Shown here: one piece after another, positions 1-13,255 of the stretch
Layout: each line of letters starts with the position of its first letter
How positions within the stretch are numbered: position 1 is the stretch's first letter
Source: Xenorhabdus innexi
GTDB lineage: Bacteria > Pseudomonadota > Gammaproteobacteria > Enterobacterales > Enterobacteriaceae
Assembly: GCF_002632485.1 (NCBI RefSeq)
Contig: NZ_NIBU01000006.1
Coordinates: 62,001 to 126,000 of the forward strand
Length of the DNA stretch: 64,000 nucleotides
Direction of reading: 5' to 3'
Made by a program: the position numbers and the translations under genes
Notes under the pieces: generated by a model
Told to the model about the DNA's origin: nothing
Database searches by the model: none
Seen by the model: the letters and a program-made list of their open reading frames with translations, nothing else

Positions 1-2356
<2,356 letters not shown>

Positions 2357-2552
2357 TCAAGCTGCTTTGCCGATGCGGTGCAACTCGAAATCCATCAGGT
2401 ATGGCGAATGTTTGTTTATGAAATTTAAGATGACATAGCATAGCGGATAGGAATAGGGGCAACAACACCTGTTAGTGGAACAACATAGAAAATTACTGAA
2501 TTTTTATCCTATTCATCTTGCTATTTTCTATCAGAAACAGATGCAGTTTAAA

Positions 2553-2578
2553 GTCGGCAGTAAGCCAATGCCGCCGAC
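2553..2578 (-). terminator. Weak hairpin after gltL
   Basis: A GTCGG..CCGAC-type inverted repeat lies 8 bases beyond the gltL stop. In the minus direction it is followed only by TTTAAA, so it is a weak intrinsic terminator at best. It may separate the glt operon from leuS. Confidence 0.35.
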
Positions 2579-2585
2579 CGGGAAA

Positions 2586-3311
2586 TCAGTGCAGAATTTT
2601 TGCCAGAAAATCGCGGGCGCGTTCTGATTTTGGATTGACGAAGAAATCTTCTTTCCTGCTGTCTTCGACGATTGTACCTTCATCCATAAAGATCACACGG
2701 TGAGCCACTTTTTTGGCAAACCCCATTTCGTGGGTCACGACCATCATGGTCATCCCTTCGTTAGCCAGTTCGACCATAACATCGAGTACTTCATTGATCA
2801 TTTCCGGATCAAGGGCGGAAGTGGGTTCATCAAACAGCATAGCAATCGGGTCCATGCAGAGAGCACGGGCAATGGCAACACGCTGTTGTTGTCCGCCGGA
2901 AAGCTGAGAAGGGAATTTATGGGCATGGTTTGCTAACCCGACTCTCTCCAACAGTTTCAGGCCTTTTTCAATTGCTGCCTGCTTATCACGTTTTAACACT
3001 TTGACCTGAGCCAGTGTCAGATTGTCAATGATCGACAGATGAGGAAACAGTTCAAAATGTTGAAATACCATGCCAACTTTGGAACGTAATTGTGCCAGAT
3101 CTGTTTTTTTATCATTTACCTGTGTGCCATTGACCAGAATCTCACCCTGCTGGACGGCTTCAAGGCCGTTAACCGTTTTTATCAGCGTGGATTTACCTGA
3201 ACCGGAAGGCCCGCAGACAACAACGACTTCACCTTTTTTGACTTCAGTAGAACAGTCACTCAGAACCTGAAACTGGCCATACCATTTGGATACATTTTTC
3301 AGCGAGATCAT
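2586..3311 (-). CDS. gltL: Glutamate/aspartate ABC transporter, ATP-binding protein GltL
   Basis: ATPase subunit of the GltIJKL importer for glutamate and aspartate, acting on the cytoplasmic face of the inner membrane. The 241-residue protein is the usual length for polar amino-acid ABC ATPases. It shows a Walker A (GPSGSGKST, about residue 34), a Q-loop ([10 protein letters not shown]), the ABC signature (LSGGQQQR, about 138) and a Walker B with D-loop ([13 protein letters not shown], about 158). The switch histidine is in VVTHEMGF. Its ATG overlaps the gltK stop codon as TAATG, so the two are translationally coupled. It is the last gene of the operon gltI-gltJ-gltK-gltL. Nothing looks unusual. 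Confidence 0.96.
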   Translation of the reverse strand: MISLKNVSKWYGQFQVLSDCSTEVKKGEVVVVCGPSGSGKSTLIKTVNGLEAVQQGEILVNGTQVNDKKTDLAQLRSKVGMVFQHFELFPHLSIIDNLTLAQVKVLKRDKQAAIEKGLKLLERVGLANHAHKFPSQLSGGQQQRVAIARALCMDPIAMLFDEPTSALDPEMINEVLDVMVELANEGMTMMVVTHEMGFAKKVAHRVIFMDEGTIVEDSRKEDFFVNPKSERARDFLAKILH

Positions 3312-3985
3312 TAAACAGTCCTTTTCTTTAAATAGTTAACCAGCATCGAGGCGGAAAAACTAATGACAAAATAAACCAAACCGGCAAACAGAACCATTTC
3401 AACCTGTGTACCGTCACGTTCACCAATATTGCTTGCTGTACGGAAAAAATCAGCCAGACTCAGAACATATACCAGAGAAGTATCCTGAAATAAGACAATG
3501 CCCTGTGTCAGCAGCAACGGTATCATTGCCCGGAATGCCTGTGGCAGAATCACCAGACGCATACTTTGCATATGCGTCATCCCTAATGCCAATGATGCGG
3601 CTGACTGACCACGGGAGATACTCAGGATACCGGCCCGGATAATTTCAGAATAATAGGCCGCTTCAAAGATTGAGAACGCTACCATAGCTGAAATTAATCG
3701 GATATCCGTTTTTGGTGATATGCCCAGAACATTTTGCACTAAGCTAGGCACAATTAAATAGAACCATAACAACACCATCACCAGAGGTACGGAGCGGAAA
3801 AGGTTAACGTAGAGAGCAGCAAACCAGCTCAGTGCCTTAATGGATGAGAGCCGCATCATTGCCAGAATGGTTCCCCAAGCAATACCAATAACAATAGCTA
3901 TCAGCGTGATCTCAGCGGTAATGATTAATCCATTCAACAGCAGCGGCAGGCTGGGAACGATCGAACTCCAGTCAAATTGATACAT
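3311..3985 (-). CDS. gltK: Glutamate/aspartate ABC transporter permease GltK
   Basis: Inner-membrane permease subunit of the glutamate/aspartate importer, pairing with GltJ. The 224-residue protein starts [20 protein letters not shown] and contains several hydrophobic membrane segments. The EAA loop that contacts GltL is visible as [20 protein letters not shown] with SAASLALGM following. Length and motif agree with HisM/GltK-type permeases. It starts 3 nt after the gltJ stop and ends overlapping the gltL start, as expected for a tightly coupled operon. Confidence 0.95.
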   Translation of the reverse strand: MYQFDWSSIVPSLPLLLNGLIITAEITLIAIVIGIAWGTILAMMRLSSIKALSWFAALYVNLFRSVPLVMVLLWFYLIVPSLVQNVLGISPKTDIRLISAMVAFSIFEAAYYSEIIRAGILSISRGQSAASLALGMTHMQSMRLVILPQAFRAMIPLLLTQGIVLFQDTSLVYVLSLADFFRTASNIGERDGTQVEMVLFAGLVYFVISFSASMLVNYLKKRTV

Positions 3986-3988
3986 GTT

Positions 3989-4729
3989 CTATTTCCCTCC
4001 CATCATACCCGGCAGACGTATCTTTCTCTCAAGCATACTCATTGCCAGCATAATCAAGAGATTAATGCCCACATATGCCAGAGTGATCACCGTAAATGTT
4101 TCATAAGCATGTGCTGAGTAATCGAGTAATTTTCCTGCCTGTGCTGCCATATCCACCAGACCGATAGTTGAAGCAATCGCGGAGTTTTTTACCAGATTGA
4201 GCATTTCTGAGGTCATTGGTGGCGTAATGATACGGTAGGCATTGGGTAGCAGAACATAGCGGTAAGTCTGAGGCAGGGTCAGACCCATAGCCAAGCCTGC
4301 GGCTTTTTGCCCCCGGGGCAGGGATTGAACCGCAGCCCTGACCTGCTCACATACGCGCGCTGCGGTGAATAACCCGAGACAAACCAATGAGGAAAGGAAA
4401 AACTGGATATTAGGATCTAAGTCCATTTTGAACCAGTCACTCAGGTTTTTGGGCAACAATTCCGGGACAACCAGATACCATATAAAAAACTGGACGATGA
4501 GGGGAACATTACGGAATAGTTCGACATAGCAGGTTCCCAGCCCGGAAAGAAACCTATTCGGGACAGTACGCAGAATGCCGAAAAAAGAACCGATAATAAA
4601 TGCAATAATCCAGGCACAGATTGAAAGAGCAACAGTTACCTGAAATCCAGAAATGATCCACCCCAGATAGGTGGTATTACCAAAAGGCGCCTCCTGTAGA
4701 AAGATGCCCCAGTTCCAATCAATTGACAT
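3989..4729 (-). CDS. gltJ: Glutamate/aspartate ABC transporter permease GltJ
   Basis: Inner-membrane permease subunit of the glutamate/aspartate importer. The 246-residue protein starts MSIDWNWGIFLQEAPFGN, the characteristic GltJ N-terminus, and has about five hydrophobic membrane segments. Its EAA-type loop reads ARVCEQVRAAVQSLPRGQ with KAAGLAMGL after it. The start is preceded by a GGGAG ribosome binding site in the minus direction (revcomp of bases 4736-4740). It follows gltI across an 88-bp gap that holds a stable hairpin, so its expression relative to gltI is probably reduced. Confidence 0.95.
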   Translation of the reverse strand: MSIDWNWGIFLQEAPFGNTTYLGWIISGFQVTVALSICAWIIAFIIGSFFGILRTVPNRFLSGLGTCYVELFRNVPLIVQFFIWYLVVPELLPKNLSDWFKMDLDPNIQFFLSSLVCLGLFTAARVCEQVRAAVQSLPRGQKAAGLAMGLTLPQTYRYVLLPNAYRIITPPMTSEMLNLVKNSAIASTIGLVDMAAQAGKLLDYSAHAYETFTVITLAYVGINLLIMLAMSMLERKIRLPGMMGGK

Positions 4730-4749
4730 ACATATGCTCCCTGAAACAT

Positions 4750-4777
4750 AAAAAATGAGGTAGGAACGACTACCTCA
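4750..4777 (-). terminator. Hairpin and U-run between gltI and gltJ (SroC-like position)
   Basis: On the minus strand ATGAGGTAG and CTACCTCAT form a perfect 9-bp stem with a 6-nt loop, followed by TTTTTT. In E. coli and Salmonella the same gltI-gltJ gap yields SroC, a sponge RNA for GcvB derived from the gltI mRNA. The position and the intrinsic-terminator form match. Whether an RNA is processed here is inference. Confidence 0.7.
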
Positions 4778-4817
4778 TACCCGTCGTGCCAATAAAATCT
4801 GGATTTTGGGTTTATAG

Positions 4818-5705
4818 TTAATTCAATGACTTATCATTTGGTGCTTTAAACAACTCTTTCATCTCATCAGACAGAGAGAAATTCATATTCAGGTTTTTTG
4901 GCGGAATTGGCTGTTTGAACCAGATATCGAACATTTTTTCGGCTTTGCCTGATGTCTGTATTTCTGCAACAGTCTCGTCCAGCAGCTTTTTGAACTGAGG
5001 GTCGTCCTTACGCATCATACAGCCATAAGCTTCTTTGGATTGAGGTTCACCAACAATAATCCACTGTTCAGGTTTTTTCGCTTTGGCGCGTTCTCCTGCC
5101 AGTAGTGCATCATCGACCATGAAGGCAACAGCACGGCCTGATTCCAGCGTTCTGAATGAATCACCATGATCTTTTGCGCTGATAATGCGCATCTTCATTT
5201 TTTTCTCGTCATTGAGCTTATTCAGCAGCATTTCAGATGTTGTACCGGCACTGACAACAACATTTTTTCCGCCCAGATCATCAAACCCTTTGATACCGGA
5301 GTCTTTATTAGTCAGAAGGCGGGTATTGACGATAAAAATAGAATTGGAGAATGCAGCTTGTTTTTGGCGCTCAGGCGTGTTTGTGGTCGAACCACATTCA
5401 AAATCAAAAGTACCATTCTGGAGTAATGGGATACGGTTCTGAGAGGTAACCGGAATCAACTTAACTTGCAGGTCAGGCGAACCAATTTTTTTCTTAATCG
5501 CCTCCACGATTAAATTGGAATGATCTTGGGCGAAACCGACAACATTCTGTTTTCCATCATAATAAGCAAATGGAACAGAAGATTCTCTGTGCCCGACAGT
5601 CACAACGCCACTGTCTTTAATTTTTTTCAATGTGCCGGTCAGTTCCTCAGCATGGGCAGCTCCTACCGCGCTAAGTAACATCATGGTTAACATCAACTTA
5701 CGCAT
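4818..5705 (-). CDS. gltI: Glutamate/aspartate periplasmic binding protein GltI
   Basis: Periplasmic solute-binding protein that delivers glutamate or aspartate to GltJKL. I choose the ATG at 5705 (MRKLMLTMMLLSAVGAAHA) over the in-frame ATG at 5720. An AAGGAG ribosome site lies 6-7 nt before 5705, and the protein then begins directly with a Sec signal peptide cleaved after AHA. The mature protein shows the SBP_bac_3 fold signatures, for example GVVTVGHRESSVPFAYYD and VGFAQDHSNLI near the N-terminus and VVSAGTTSE in the middle. The length is 295 residues, close to the E. coli protein. It is the first gene of the glt operon, with its promoter in the AT-rich region above 5706. Confidence 0.95.
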   Translation of the reverse strand: MRKLMLTMMLLSAVGAAHAEELTGTLKKIKDSGVVTVGHRESSVPFAYYDGKQNVVGFAQDHSNLIVEAIKKKIGSPDLQVKLIPVTSQNRIPLLQNGTFDFECGSTTNTPERQKQAAFSNSIFIVNTRLLTNKDSGIKGFDDLGGKNVVVSAGTTSEMLLNKLNDEKKMKMRIISAKDHGDSFRTLESGRAVAFMVDDALLAGERAKAKKPEQWIIVGEPQSKEAYGCMMRKDDPQFKKLLDETVAEIQTSGKAEKMFDIWFKQPIPPKNLNMNFSLSDEMKELFKAPNDKSLN

Positions 5706-6190
5706 ATACAGCTCCTTCATGTGGTTGTTTCTTTAAATATAAACACGGTTTGTTTGCAGATACCTATGAGCCTTTCTATTTTCAAGCTACTCCTTCGTCG
5801 GTTGCATTCATTCATACAACCACGGTTTTTTATAACTTGAAATTTACTGGGTCATGCTTCCATTTTTATAAAGGCTATTATCATAGAAACGATTTTCTAA
5901 ATTATTTTGTATATAGGTCGTAAAAAAATAATTCATAATGTTACTTTTTTGAAACATTGATGTTTTCATTTTGCGAGCCAACTCGAACTATAAACAAACA
6001 ATTTTGTTTAAGTGTGATTTTGTCGAAAATAATTTTGAATCTCGTTCACAATTTGCACTTTTTAGGATTATGTACCGCAAAAAGGTGACTGTTTAGTCAG
6101 GTTTTATCTTTTTAATGAGTGTTTTTGAGGTGAGATCAAACAAGTAGATAATTTTGGATAAAACAAGCAGAAGGTGATACGAAATATAAG
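5706..6190. promoter_or_regulatory. AT-rich upstream region of gltI, no gene seen
   Basis: This stretch between gltI and the lnt terminator has no open frame worth calling. It must hold the gltI promoter and leader on the minus strand. I see AT-rich tracts but cannot single out one convincing -35/-10 pair. A TTTTCAAGCT at 5782 and an AACTTGAAAT at 5835 form a loose inverted repeat that may be a decayed ERIC-type element. Confidence 0.4.
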
Positions 6191-6230
6191 AAAAAATAAG
6201 TTCAGCGCATTCAATATGTGCTGAACTTAT
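6191..6230 (-). terminator. Strong intrinsic terminator of the miaB-lnt cluster
   Basis: ATAAGTTCAGC (6196) and GCTGAACTTAT (ending 6230) form a perfect 11-bp stem. In the minus direction the stem runs into TTTTTT. It lies 40 bp beyond the lnt stop and ends the minus-strand cluster. Confidence 0.9.
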
Positions 6231-6269
6231 GCTTTGATAATTTGAATTTAATTTCTGTTTAATTATTAA

Positions 6270-7799
6270 TTAAATGCGGCGACGGTTATTGATTAATCCG
6301 AGTAAAATAAACAACACTGTCATTCCCCACACCGGCCAATTGCCAACGCGGAAATAGGGAGTAACCCCACTGGCTGGAGTGACTTCTGCTTCCAATACCT
6401 GACGGGTAAACTGCGGGATTTCAGACTGTATTGAACCGTCCGGTCTTATTACTGCGGTAATTCCATTATTGGTTCCCCGCAATAATGGCCGGCCCAGTTC
6501 AAGAGAACGCATCCGTGCCATCTGGAAGTGTTGCCACGGCCCAATAGAACTCCCGAACCATGCATCGTTGGAAATTGTCAGCAGAAATTCTGTGCTGGGT
6601 TTGAAATTATCGCGGACTTGTTCACCCAAAATAATCTCGTAACAGATTGCAGCAGTAATTTCATGCCCTGCAACAGAGAGCTGAGGCTGTATATAATTTC
6701 CCTGACTGAAAGAGGACATCGGCAGGTTAAAAAAGGGTGCCAAAGGGCGCAATAATGATTCCAGAGGGACAAACTCACCAAATGGAACGAGGTGATGTTT
6801 ATCGTAACGATCAAGCGCAGGGTAGTGATAAGGCGTTTTTTCCCCTAACACAATAATGCTGTTATAGAATTTATATCCGTCCAGTGTAGGACGTGCATCA
6901 GGAATCCCGGTTATCAGGCTGGAGTGATTCTCCCTGAGCAGCTTATCCAGTTTGATTAAAAAGCTACTCATATCGTGTTCATAGGCAGGGATCGCCGCTT
7001 CAGGCCAGATAATGAGAGGTGTTTTTCCAATAAAAGGGCGGCTGTTATTCAGGTAGATATCCAGCGTTTTCCCCAATTCATCGGGGTCCCATTTTATTTC
7101 CTGCGGGATATTGCCTTGTACCAGAGCAACATGAGTCGATTTTTCCGGCAGCAGGGTATACCACTGATAGTGCCTCATTGGCCACGGTAACATTAGTAGA
7201 GCAATGGCTGCGATGGCAGCTATCAATTTTTTATGTACCGTAGCAAAAACCAGTAACCCGCTGATAATCATCAGCAGGAAAGTGATGCTTTCTACCCCAA
7301 AAATCGGCACAATAGCTTTTAATGGGCCATCAATCTGACTGTAACCAAATTGAAGCCACGGAAATCCGGTAAGTACCCAACCGCGTAAAAACTCAGTTAA
7401 CTGCCACAGTGCGGGGCTGGCAATCATCAGCCTGACCCCGTTTGAAGCTGGGAAAAACCGGTTAAGTAACCCGGCAAACAGGGCCGGATAAAGTGCAAGG
7501 TAAGCCGCCAGCAGGATAACTAAAAAGATATTAACGGCGGTTGGCATTCCTCCGAAACCTGCAATGCTGACGTACACCCAGTTTGTTCCGCTGCCGAACA
7601 GCCCTAGCCCCCAGCAGAAACCAATAAAGATGGCTTGTCGGCTGGTTCGGTTTAACGTCAGGATTTGCAGACCGAAGAGGGAAATAAGAGCCGCAGGCCA
7701 GAAATCAAAAGGTGAAAAAGCCAGCGTTCCACTGGCTCCGAAGAAAAGCGCCAGCAAGGCGCGCAGCCGCTGGCAACTTATTAATGAGGTTTTGTTCAT
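6270..7799 (-). CDS. lnt: Apolipoprotein N-acyltransferase
   Basis: Inner-membrane enzyme that N-acylates the N-terminal cysteine of lipoproteins, the last step of lipoprotein maturation. I place the start at 7799 ([16 protein letters not shown]), 509 residues. The longer frame from 7844 would overlap corC, and an AGGAT site precedes 7799. The N-terminal third is a bundle of membrane helices ([12 protein letters not shown] is typical). The C-terminal half is a carbon-nitrogen hydrolase domain with the triad Glu ([11 protein letters not shown]), Lys ([10 protein letters not shown] region) and Cys (AAICYEIIL). corC lies directly upstream, as in E. coli. The lipoprotein at 37549-38385 would be a substrate. 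Confidence 0.95.
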   Translation of the reverse strand: MNKTSLISCQRLRALLALFFGASGTLAFSPFDFWPAALISLFGLQILTLNRTSRQAIFIGFCWGLGLFGSGTNWVYVSIAGFGGMPTAVNIFLVILLAAYLALYPALFAGLLNRFFPASNGVRLMIASPALWQLTEFLRGWVLTGFPWLQFGYSQIDGPLKAIVPIFGVESITFLLMIISGLLVFATVHKKLIAAIAAIALLMLPWPMRHYQWYTLLPEKSTHVALVQGNIPQEIKWDPDELGKTLDIYLNNSRPFIGKTPLIIWPEAAIPAYEHDMSSFLIKLDKLLRENHSSLITGIPDARPTLDGYKFYNSIIVLGEKTPYHYPALDRYDKHHLVPFGEFVPLESLLRPLAPFFNLPMSSFSQGNYIQPQLSVAGHEITAAICYEIILGEQVRDNFKPSTEFLLTISNDAWFGSSIGPWQHFQMARMRSLELGRPLLRGTNNGITAVIRPDGSIQSEIPQFTRQVLEAEVTPASGVTPYFRVGNWPVWGMTVLFILLGLINNRRRI

Positions 7800-7809
7800 C
7801 CAGATCCTA

Positions 7810-8688
7810 TTAGTCTTTATCAAGGCCAGGAACTTCAGCATCATCCGGTATTTTTACATGAACCTGAATAATTTTACGGCTATCTGCCATTGCTACTTTG
7901 AAATGATAGCCATTAATGCTGATGGATTCTCCACGGGATGGCAGATGCCCGAATGCCTGCATAACCAGTCCACCGATGGTATCAACTTCTTCGTCACTGA
8001 AATTAGTGCCGAAAACATCGTTGAAATCTTCAATCTGAGCCAATGCTCGTACTGAATAAGTATGGCGGCTCAGGGCACGGATGTCGTTATCATCGTCATC
8101 ATCGTATTCATCCTCAATTTCGCCAACAATCAGTTCAAGTATATCTTCAATCGTGACCAGACCGGAAACACCGCCGAATTCATCGATAACAATCGCCATA
8201 TGGTAGCGTTGGGAACGAAACTCTTTCAGCAATCGGTCAACGCGCTTACTTTCCGGCACTACTACCGCCTGCCGCAGAACTTTATCAATGCTGAAAGGTT
8301 CTGTGTTCGTGCGCATAAATGGCAGAAGATCTTTTGCCATTAAAATGCCTTCTATGTGATCTTTATCTTCGCTGATCACAGGAAAGCGGGAGTGGGCTGA
8401 TTCGATAATTACATCCAGACATTCGTCCAGTGATTGATTGCGTTTTAAGGTAACGATTTGTGAACGTGGGATCATAATGTCACGCACGCGCTGGTCAGCA
8501 ATATCCATCACCCCTTCGAGCATTTCTCGGGTATCGGGGTCGATCAGGTCGTTCTGTTCTGAATCACGGATCAGTTCAACTAAATCGTTACGGTTTTTCG
8601 GCTCACCGTGGAAAATCTGATTAAGAAGTGCAAAAAAGCCTTTCTTAGGTCCAGGGCTATCGTTACTAGAAGGATGGTCGTCGCTCAT
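7810..8688 (-). CDS. corC: CorC/YbeX, CBS-domain protein linked to magnesium/cobalt homeostasis
   Basis: Cytoplasmic CBS-pair protein. It is classically associated with CorA-linked Mg/Co efflux and more recently with ribosome-related phenotypes alongside ybeY. The 292-residue length equals the E. coli protein. Two CBS motifs ([13 protein letters not shown] and [40 protein letters not shown]) occupy about residues 65-200, and the CorC_HlyC transporter-associated domain follows to the end. An acidic run DDDDDND near residue 200 separates them. It ends 10 bp before the lnt start, so the two are probably cotranscribed. Confidence 0.94.
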   Translation of the reverse strand: MSDDHPSSNDSPGPKKGFFALLNQIFHGEPKNRNDLVELIRDSEQNDLIDPDTREMLEGVMDIADQRVRDIMIPRSQIVTLKRNQSLDECLDVIIESAHSRFPVISEDKDHIEGILMAKDLLPFMRTNTEPFSIDKVLRQAVVVPESKRVDRLLKEFRSQRYHMAIVIDEFGGVSGLVTIEDILELIVGEIEDEYDDDDDNDIRALSRHTYSVRALAQIEDFNDVFGTNFSDEEVDTIGGLVMQAFGHLPSRGESISINGYHFKVAMADSRKIIQVHVKIPDDAEVPGLDKD

Positions 8689-8757
8689 GGCGTTCTAATT
8701 ACATTTCCTCATTAATTAAAGTGATCGTAATATTTAACATAAAAATATTATTGATGG

Positions 8758-9225
8758 TTATTCTTTTTCCGCAAGATAGGGATCAGGATAACCCATTTTT
8801 CCCAGAATTTCTGTCTCCAGAGATTCCATTTCTTCTGCTTCTTCATCTTCGATATGGTCATATCCGAGCAGATGAAGACAGCCGTGTACCACCATATGTG
8901 CCCAGTGTTCTTCGACTGTTTTTTGCTGTTCGAGTGCTTCTTTTTCAACAACCTGACGGCATATGATTAAATCACCGAGCAAGGGCAACTCAACTTCAGG
9001 CGGCACTTCAAACGGGAAAGATAACACATTGGTTGGTTTGTCTTTCCCCCGATAAGTGAGGTTTAAATCGTGGCTTTCTGCCTCATCAACTAAACGGATT
9101 GTAACTTCACTTTCTGCCTGAAATTGTGGCAAAACGCTTTCCAGCCAGCGTTGGAAAAGGACTTCCTCAGGAAGCCCTTCTGGTTTTTCACATGCAACTT
9201 GTAAATCTAATATCACTGAACTCAT
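8758..9225 (-). CDS. ybeY: Endoribonuclease YbeY (rRNA maturation factor)
   Basis: Single-strand endoribonuclease needed for 16S rRNA 3'-end maturation and 70S quality control. The 155-residue length equals the E. coli protein. The zinc-binding signature [11 protein letters not shown] near residue 114 supplies the three metal-ligating histidines, and the conserved arginine lies in [19 protein letters not shown]. Its ATG overlaps the ybeZ stop by 4 nt (ATGA), so it is translationally coupled to ybeZ. Confidence 0.95.
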   Translation of the reverse strand: MSSVILDLQVACEKPEGLPEEVLFQRWLESVLPQFQAESEVTIRLVDEAESHDLNLTYRGKDKPTNVLSFPFEVPPEVELPLLGDLIICRQVVEKEALEQQKTVEEHWAHMVVHGCLHLLGYDHIEDEEAEEMESLETEILGKMGYPDPYLAEKE

Positions 9226-10268
9226 TGTGCTTCCTGCCTGCGCTTTTCATTAAGCGCCTGTTTACGTTTCTGCTCAGCCGCTTCCCATGCTTCATAGGCG
9301 ATGACGACTTTGGCAACCACCGGGTGGCGCACCACATCTTCGCTGTAAAGGAAGTTAAAGCTCAGTTCATCAACGTCAGATAAAACTTCCATCGCGTGAC
9401 TAAGGCCTGATTTCTGGCCTCTGGGCAGGTCGATCTGGGTTACGTCACCCGTGATAACCGCTTTGGAGTTGAAACCAATACGGGTCAGAAACATTTTCAT
9501 CTGCTCAATGGTTGTATTCTGGCTTTCGTCGAGAATAATAAAGGCATCATTGAGCGTTCGTCCACGCATATAGGCCAGTGGAGCAACTTCAATAACGTTT
9601 CTTTCGATCAGCTTCTCAACTTTTTCAAATCCCAGCATCTCAAATAATGCATCGTAAAGCGGACGCAGATAAGGATCGACTTTCTGGCTCAGATCCCCCG
9701 GCAGAAAACCCAGTTTTTCCCCGGCTTCAACAGCAGGACGGGTGAGCAATATCCGGCGGATTTCCTGACGCTCCAGTGCATCAACTGCGGCTGCAACGGC
9801 CAGATAGGTCTTACCCGTTCCCGCAGGCCCGATACCAAACGTAATATCATGACCAAGAATATTGGCAATATACTGTGCCTGATTAGGCGTACGGGGTTTG
9901 ACTACGCCACGTTTGGTTTTGATATTCACAGCCTTACCGTAGTCAGGAACGCTTTCTGCTGATTGCTCCAGTACGCGGGTTTCCGTGATAGCCAGATGAA
10001 TCTGCTCAGGTTCAAGATCCGGTATCACGCCGCGTACAGGTGCGGTTTCAACATACAGGCGGCGCAGTATACTGGCTACTGCGCTGACACACAGTGGCTT
10101 GCCCACCAATTTGAAACGATTGTCGCGGCGGTTTATTTCTATTCCCAAACGGCGCTCAATTTGTTTCAGATTGTCATCAAGTGGGCCACACAGGCTCATT
10201 AATCGCTGATTATCTGCGGGTTCCAGAAAGATCTCTTGTGTTGCTACTTGTGGGTTTATTTGTGTCAC
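9222..10268 (-). CDS. ybeZ: PhoH-like NTPase YbeZ
   Basis: Cytoplasmic PhoH-family ATPase that partners YbeY in ribosome metabolism. The protein has 348 residues, near the usual 346. Walker A is [11 protein letters not shown] at about residue 144 and Walker B is [10 protein letters not shown] at about 245. The family motif [13 protein letters not shown] follows. A conserved KH-like N-terminal segment ([14 protein letters not shown]) precedes the ATPase core. miaB is upstream across a gap of about 96 bp with a weak AGGCC..GGCCT inverted repeat. Confidence 0.95.
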   Translation of the reverse strand: MTQINPQVATQEIFLEPADNQRLMSLCGPLDDNLKQIERRLGIEINRRDNRFKLVGKPLCVSAVASILRRLYVETAPVRGVIPDLEPEQIHLAITETRVLEQSAESVPDYGKAVNIKTKRGVVKPRTPNQAQYIANILGHDITFGIGPAGTGKTYLAVAAAVDALERQEIRRILLTRPAVEAGEKLGFLPGDLSQKVDPYLRPLYDALFEMLGFEKVEKLIERNVIEVAPLAYMRGRTLNDAFIILDESQNTTIEQMKMFLTRIGFNSKAVITGDVTQIDLPRGQKSGLSHAMEVLSDVDELSFNFLYSEDVVRHPVVAKVVIAYEAWEAAEQKRKQALNEKRRQEAQ

Positions 10269-10364
10269 TGATTATCTCTATGTTAAGGCCTGTGAATCCG
10301 GCCTGTTTGTTAAAGTTATCCTGTTTTTAAGACTGATTTATATCATTAAAGTTGGCTTGTCTTA

Positions 10365-11795
10365 TTAAGGTTGATAAGTACCAACACCGATTTCGTCTTC
10401 CTTACGGGTTCGGGCAATGACTGATTCGGGTGATTCATAGACACGTAAATCCATTTCATCTTCAGTACGGATGACCTTACCGCGCAGGGAATTGGCATAT
10501 ACATCAACGATTTCAACATCAACAAATTTGCCAATCATATCAGGAGAACCTTCAAAATTGACTACACGGTTATTCTCCGTGCGCCCGGAAAGCTCCATAA
10601 TATTCTTACGGGATGGGCCTTCAACAAGAATACGCTGAGTGCTGCCCAGCATTTCCCTACTGAAGCTCATCGCCTGTTGGTTAATACGCTGCTGGAGCAG
10701 GTACAGGCGCTGTTTTTTCTCTTCCTCACTCACATCATCCGGTAAATCTGCCGCAGGTGTCCCCGGACGTGCTGAATAGATGAAGCTGAAACTCATGTCG
10801 AAATTAACATCGGCAATTAGTTTCATCGTTTTTTCAAAGTCATCCTGTGTTTCACCGGGGAAGCCAATGATGAAATCTGAGCTGATTAGGATATTCGGAC
10901 GTGCCTTACGCAGACGACGAATTATCCCTTTATATTCCAGCGCAGTATGAGCGCGCTTCATCAGGGTCAGAATGCGGTCAGAGCCACTCTGGACGGGTAA
11001 ATGCAGGAAGCTGACCAGTTCCGGTGTATCTTCATATACCGCGATGATATCGTCGGTAAACTCAATCGGATGGCTGGTGGTAAAGCGTATACGGTCAATG
11101 CCGTCAATAGCCGCCACCAGACGCAGTAATTCAGCAAATGTGCAGATCTCACCGTCAAATGTTGCACCACGATAAGCATTAACGTTCTGGCCGAGCAGGT
11201 TAACTTCACGCACACCCTGTGCAGCAAGCTGAGCAATTTCAAATAGGATATCATCGCAGGGACGGCTGACTTCTTCCCCTCGAGTGTAAGGGACAACGCA
11301 GAATGTGCAGTATTTATTACAGCCTTCCATGATGGAAACGAATGCACTCGGGCCTTCAGCACGGGGTTCCGGCAGGCGATCGAATTTCTCGATCTCAGGG
11401 AAACTGATATCAACAACAGGGCTGCGGGTGCCTTTTACATGATTAATCATTTCCGGCAGACGGTGCAGGGTTTGTGGCCCGAATATAATGTCAACGCTCG
11501 GAGCGCGTTGGCGAATATAATCCCCTTCCTGAGAAGCAACACAGCCACCAACGCCGATAATCACTTCAGGGTTTTTGTCTTTCAGCCCTTTCCAGCGCCC
11601 GAGTTGGTGAAAGACTTTTTCTTGGGCTTTTTCACGGATTGAACAGGTATTCAGGAGTAAGATATCTGCGTCTTCGGCGATATCGGTTAACTGATAACCG
11701 TGAGTGGTTTCCAGCAAGTCAGCCATCTTGGATGAATCGTATTCATTCATCTGACAGCCCCAGGTTTTGATATACAGTTTTTTTATCGTCGACAT
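10365..11795 (-). CDS. miaB: tRNA-2-methylthio-N6-dimethylallyladenosine synthase MiaB
   Basis: Radical-SAM methylthiotransferase that converts i6A37 to ms2i6A37 in tRNAs. I choose 11795 ([21 protein letters not shown]), because homologues begin a few residues before KTWGCQ. The frame itself extends to 11846. The N-terminal domain carries the three cluster cysteines (WGCQM, NTCSIRE, GGCVASQ), and the radical-SAM motif is CNKYCTFC near residue 155. A C-terminal TRAM domain follows ([12 protein letters not shown]...[21 protein letters not shown]). The 476-residue length matches the family. It is divergent from ubiF, as in E. coli. Confidence 0.95.
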   Translation of the reverse strand: MSTIKKLYIKTWGCQMNEYDSSKMADLLETTHGYQLTDIAEDADILLLNTCSIREKAQEKVFHQLGRWKGLKDKNPEVIIGVGGCVASQEGDYIRQRAPSVDIIFGPQTLHRLPEMINHVKGTRSPVVDISFPEIEKFDRLPEPRAEGPSAFVSIMEGCNKYCTFCVVPYTRGEEVSRPCDDILFEIAQLAAQGVREVNLLGQNVNAYRGATFDGEICTFAELLRLVAAIDGIDRIRFTTSHPIEFTDDIIAVYEDTPELVSFLHLPVQSGSDRILTLMKRAHTALEYKGIIRRLRKARPNILISSDFIIGFPGETQDDFEKTMKLIADVNFDMSFSFIYSARPGTPAADLPDDVSEEEKKQRLYLLQQRINQQAMSFSREMLGSTQRILVEGPSRKNIMELSGRTENNRVVNFEGSPDMIGKFVDVEIVDVYANSLRGKVIRTEDEMDLRVYESPESVIARTRKEDEIGVGTYQP

Positions 11796-12002
11796 TTTGT
11801 GTATCCGGTGTTTCCAGTGGAATGATGCGTCAACACTGAAAAGCATAGTGTATTGAACCAGCGTATTGAATACAGTGTGTTTAGCATAATGTTACAGGCT
11901 ATTGTATTCATTTGAGGCACCAGTGACCAGACTGTAACACCGGATATTCACAGCCGGAAAGGGAAAATTCCGGTACACTATTTTAATCAAGAAGTTAATA
12001 GC

Positions 12003-13199
12003 GTGATGAATATGAATAATCCACAACAAAAATTCGATATGGTTATCGTGGGTGCCGGGATGATTGGTGCGGCAACGGCACTGGGATTGGCGCAGGAAGG
12101 TTGGCGTGTCGCTCTGTTGGAACATCAGCCCCCGCAACCCTACAATGCAGAGAGTGAGCCGGATATCCGTATTTCTGCCATTAGCCGGGCATCCGTGGAT
12201 TTACTGAAGCAGTTGGATGTGTGGAAACATGTTGTACAGATGCGCTGTGCACCTTACCGGAAGCTGGAAACATGGGAGCAGAATGATTCAAATGTGGTTT
12301 TCGATGCCGCAAGCCTCGGTTTACCGGAGTTGGGGTTCATGGTAGAAAACCGCATTTTGCAATTGGCTTTATGGCAGGAATTTGAGCGATACCCTAACCT
12401 GACGCTGCTTTGTCCCGCAGAGCTGAAATCGATGCAGCGGGATGATAGTCATAAAACGTGGCGGCTTGAACTGGCTGATGGTACAGAATTAAACACGCGT
12501 TTGATTATCGGTGCTGATGGAGCCCGTTCTCAGGTTCGGCAATTAGCGGGTATTGGCAGCAGAGGGTGGCAATATCGTCAGTCATGTATGCTGATTACCG
12601 TCAAAACAGAGCAACTTCAGCAGGATATAACATGGCAGCAGTTTTTTCCTTCCGGCCCCCGCGCTTTTCTGCCATTGTTTGAACAGTGGGCATCGTTGGT
12701 ATGGTATGACTCTCCCGCCCGCATTCGCCAGTTACAGGCGATGTCAATGACACAGCTTGAACGGGAAATATTTCAGGCATTTCCGGCTCGTCTGGGCAAA
12801 GTCACCCCGATTGCGGCTGGTTCATTTCCTCTGACTCGTCATCATGCCAGCGATTATGTACGTGAGGGGGTGGTTTTGCTGGGTGATGCAGCTCATACGA
12901 TCAATCCATTGGCTGGGCAAGGGGTAAATCTGGGTTATCGTGATGTGGATGCTTTGCTCAAGGTGTTGATTAGTGCCAAAGAGTCACTGGAAGAGTGGGA
13001 TTCTCTGGCTGTCCTGAAGCGTTACCAGCACCGGAGAATGCCTGATAATCTGGTTATGCAGGCGGGAATGGATCTCTTTCACACGGCATTCAGCCACGAT
13101 TTACCGGGATTGAAGACCGTGCGTAATCTGGCATTGATGGCGGCGCAGCGTTCAGGTGTGATGAAAAAACTGGCGCTGAAATATGCGCTGGGAGTTTGA
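12003..13199 (+). CDS. ubiF: Ubiquinone hydroxylase UbiF (C6 hydroxylation step)
   Basis: FAD-dependent aromatic hydroxylase of ubiquinone biosynthesis, acting on 2-octaprenyl-3-methyl-6-methoxy-1,4-benzoquinol. The Rossmann motif is VIVGAGMIGAATALGLA near residue 15. The second motif GADGARSQVR is near 175, and the GD motif LLGDAAHTINPLAGQGVNLGYRD is near 295, all as in the UbiH/UbiF/Coq6 family. The length is 398 residues. The start is ambiguous between the GTG at 12003, the ATG at 12006 and the ATG at 12012. None has a strong ribosome site, only CAAGAAG about 12 nt upstream. A TACACT near 11975 could be its -10 box. The miaB divergence supports UbiF over UbiH. Confidence 0.92.
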   Translation: MMNMNNPQQKFDMVIVGAGMIGAATALGLAQEGWRVALLEHQPPQPYNAESEPDIRISAISRASVDLLKQLDVWKHVVQMRCAPYRKLETWEQNDSNVVFDAASLGLPELGFMVENRILQLALWQEFERYPNLTLLCPAELKSMQRDDSHKTWRLELADGTELNTRLIIGADGARSQVRQLAGIGSRGWQYRQSCMLITVKTEQLQQDITWQQFFPSGPRAFLPLFEQWASLVWYDSPARIRQLQAMSMTQLEREIFQAFPARLGKVTPIAAGSFPLTRHHASDYVREGVVLLGDAAHTINPLAGQGVNLGYRDVDALLKVLISAKESLEEWDSLAVLKRYQHRRMPDNLVMQAGMDLFHTAFSHDLPGLKTVRNLALMAAQRSGVMKKLALKYALGV

Positions 13200-13255
13200 T
13201 TCCTGTTTTTTTAAGTTTTCCATACCGTGTCTTAAACGCATTCTGGAAAAATACT

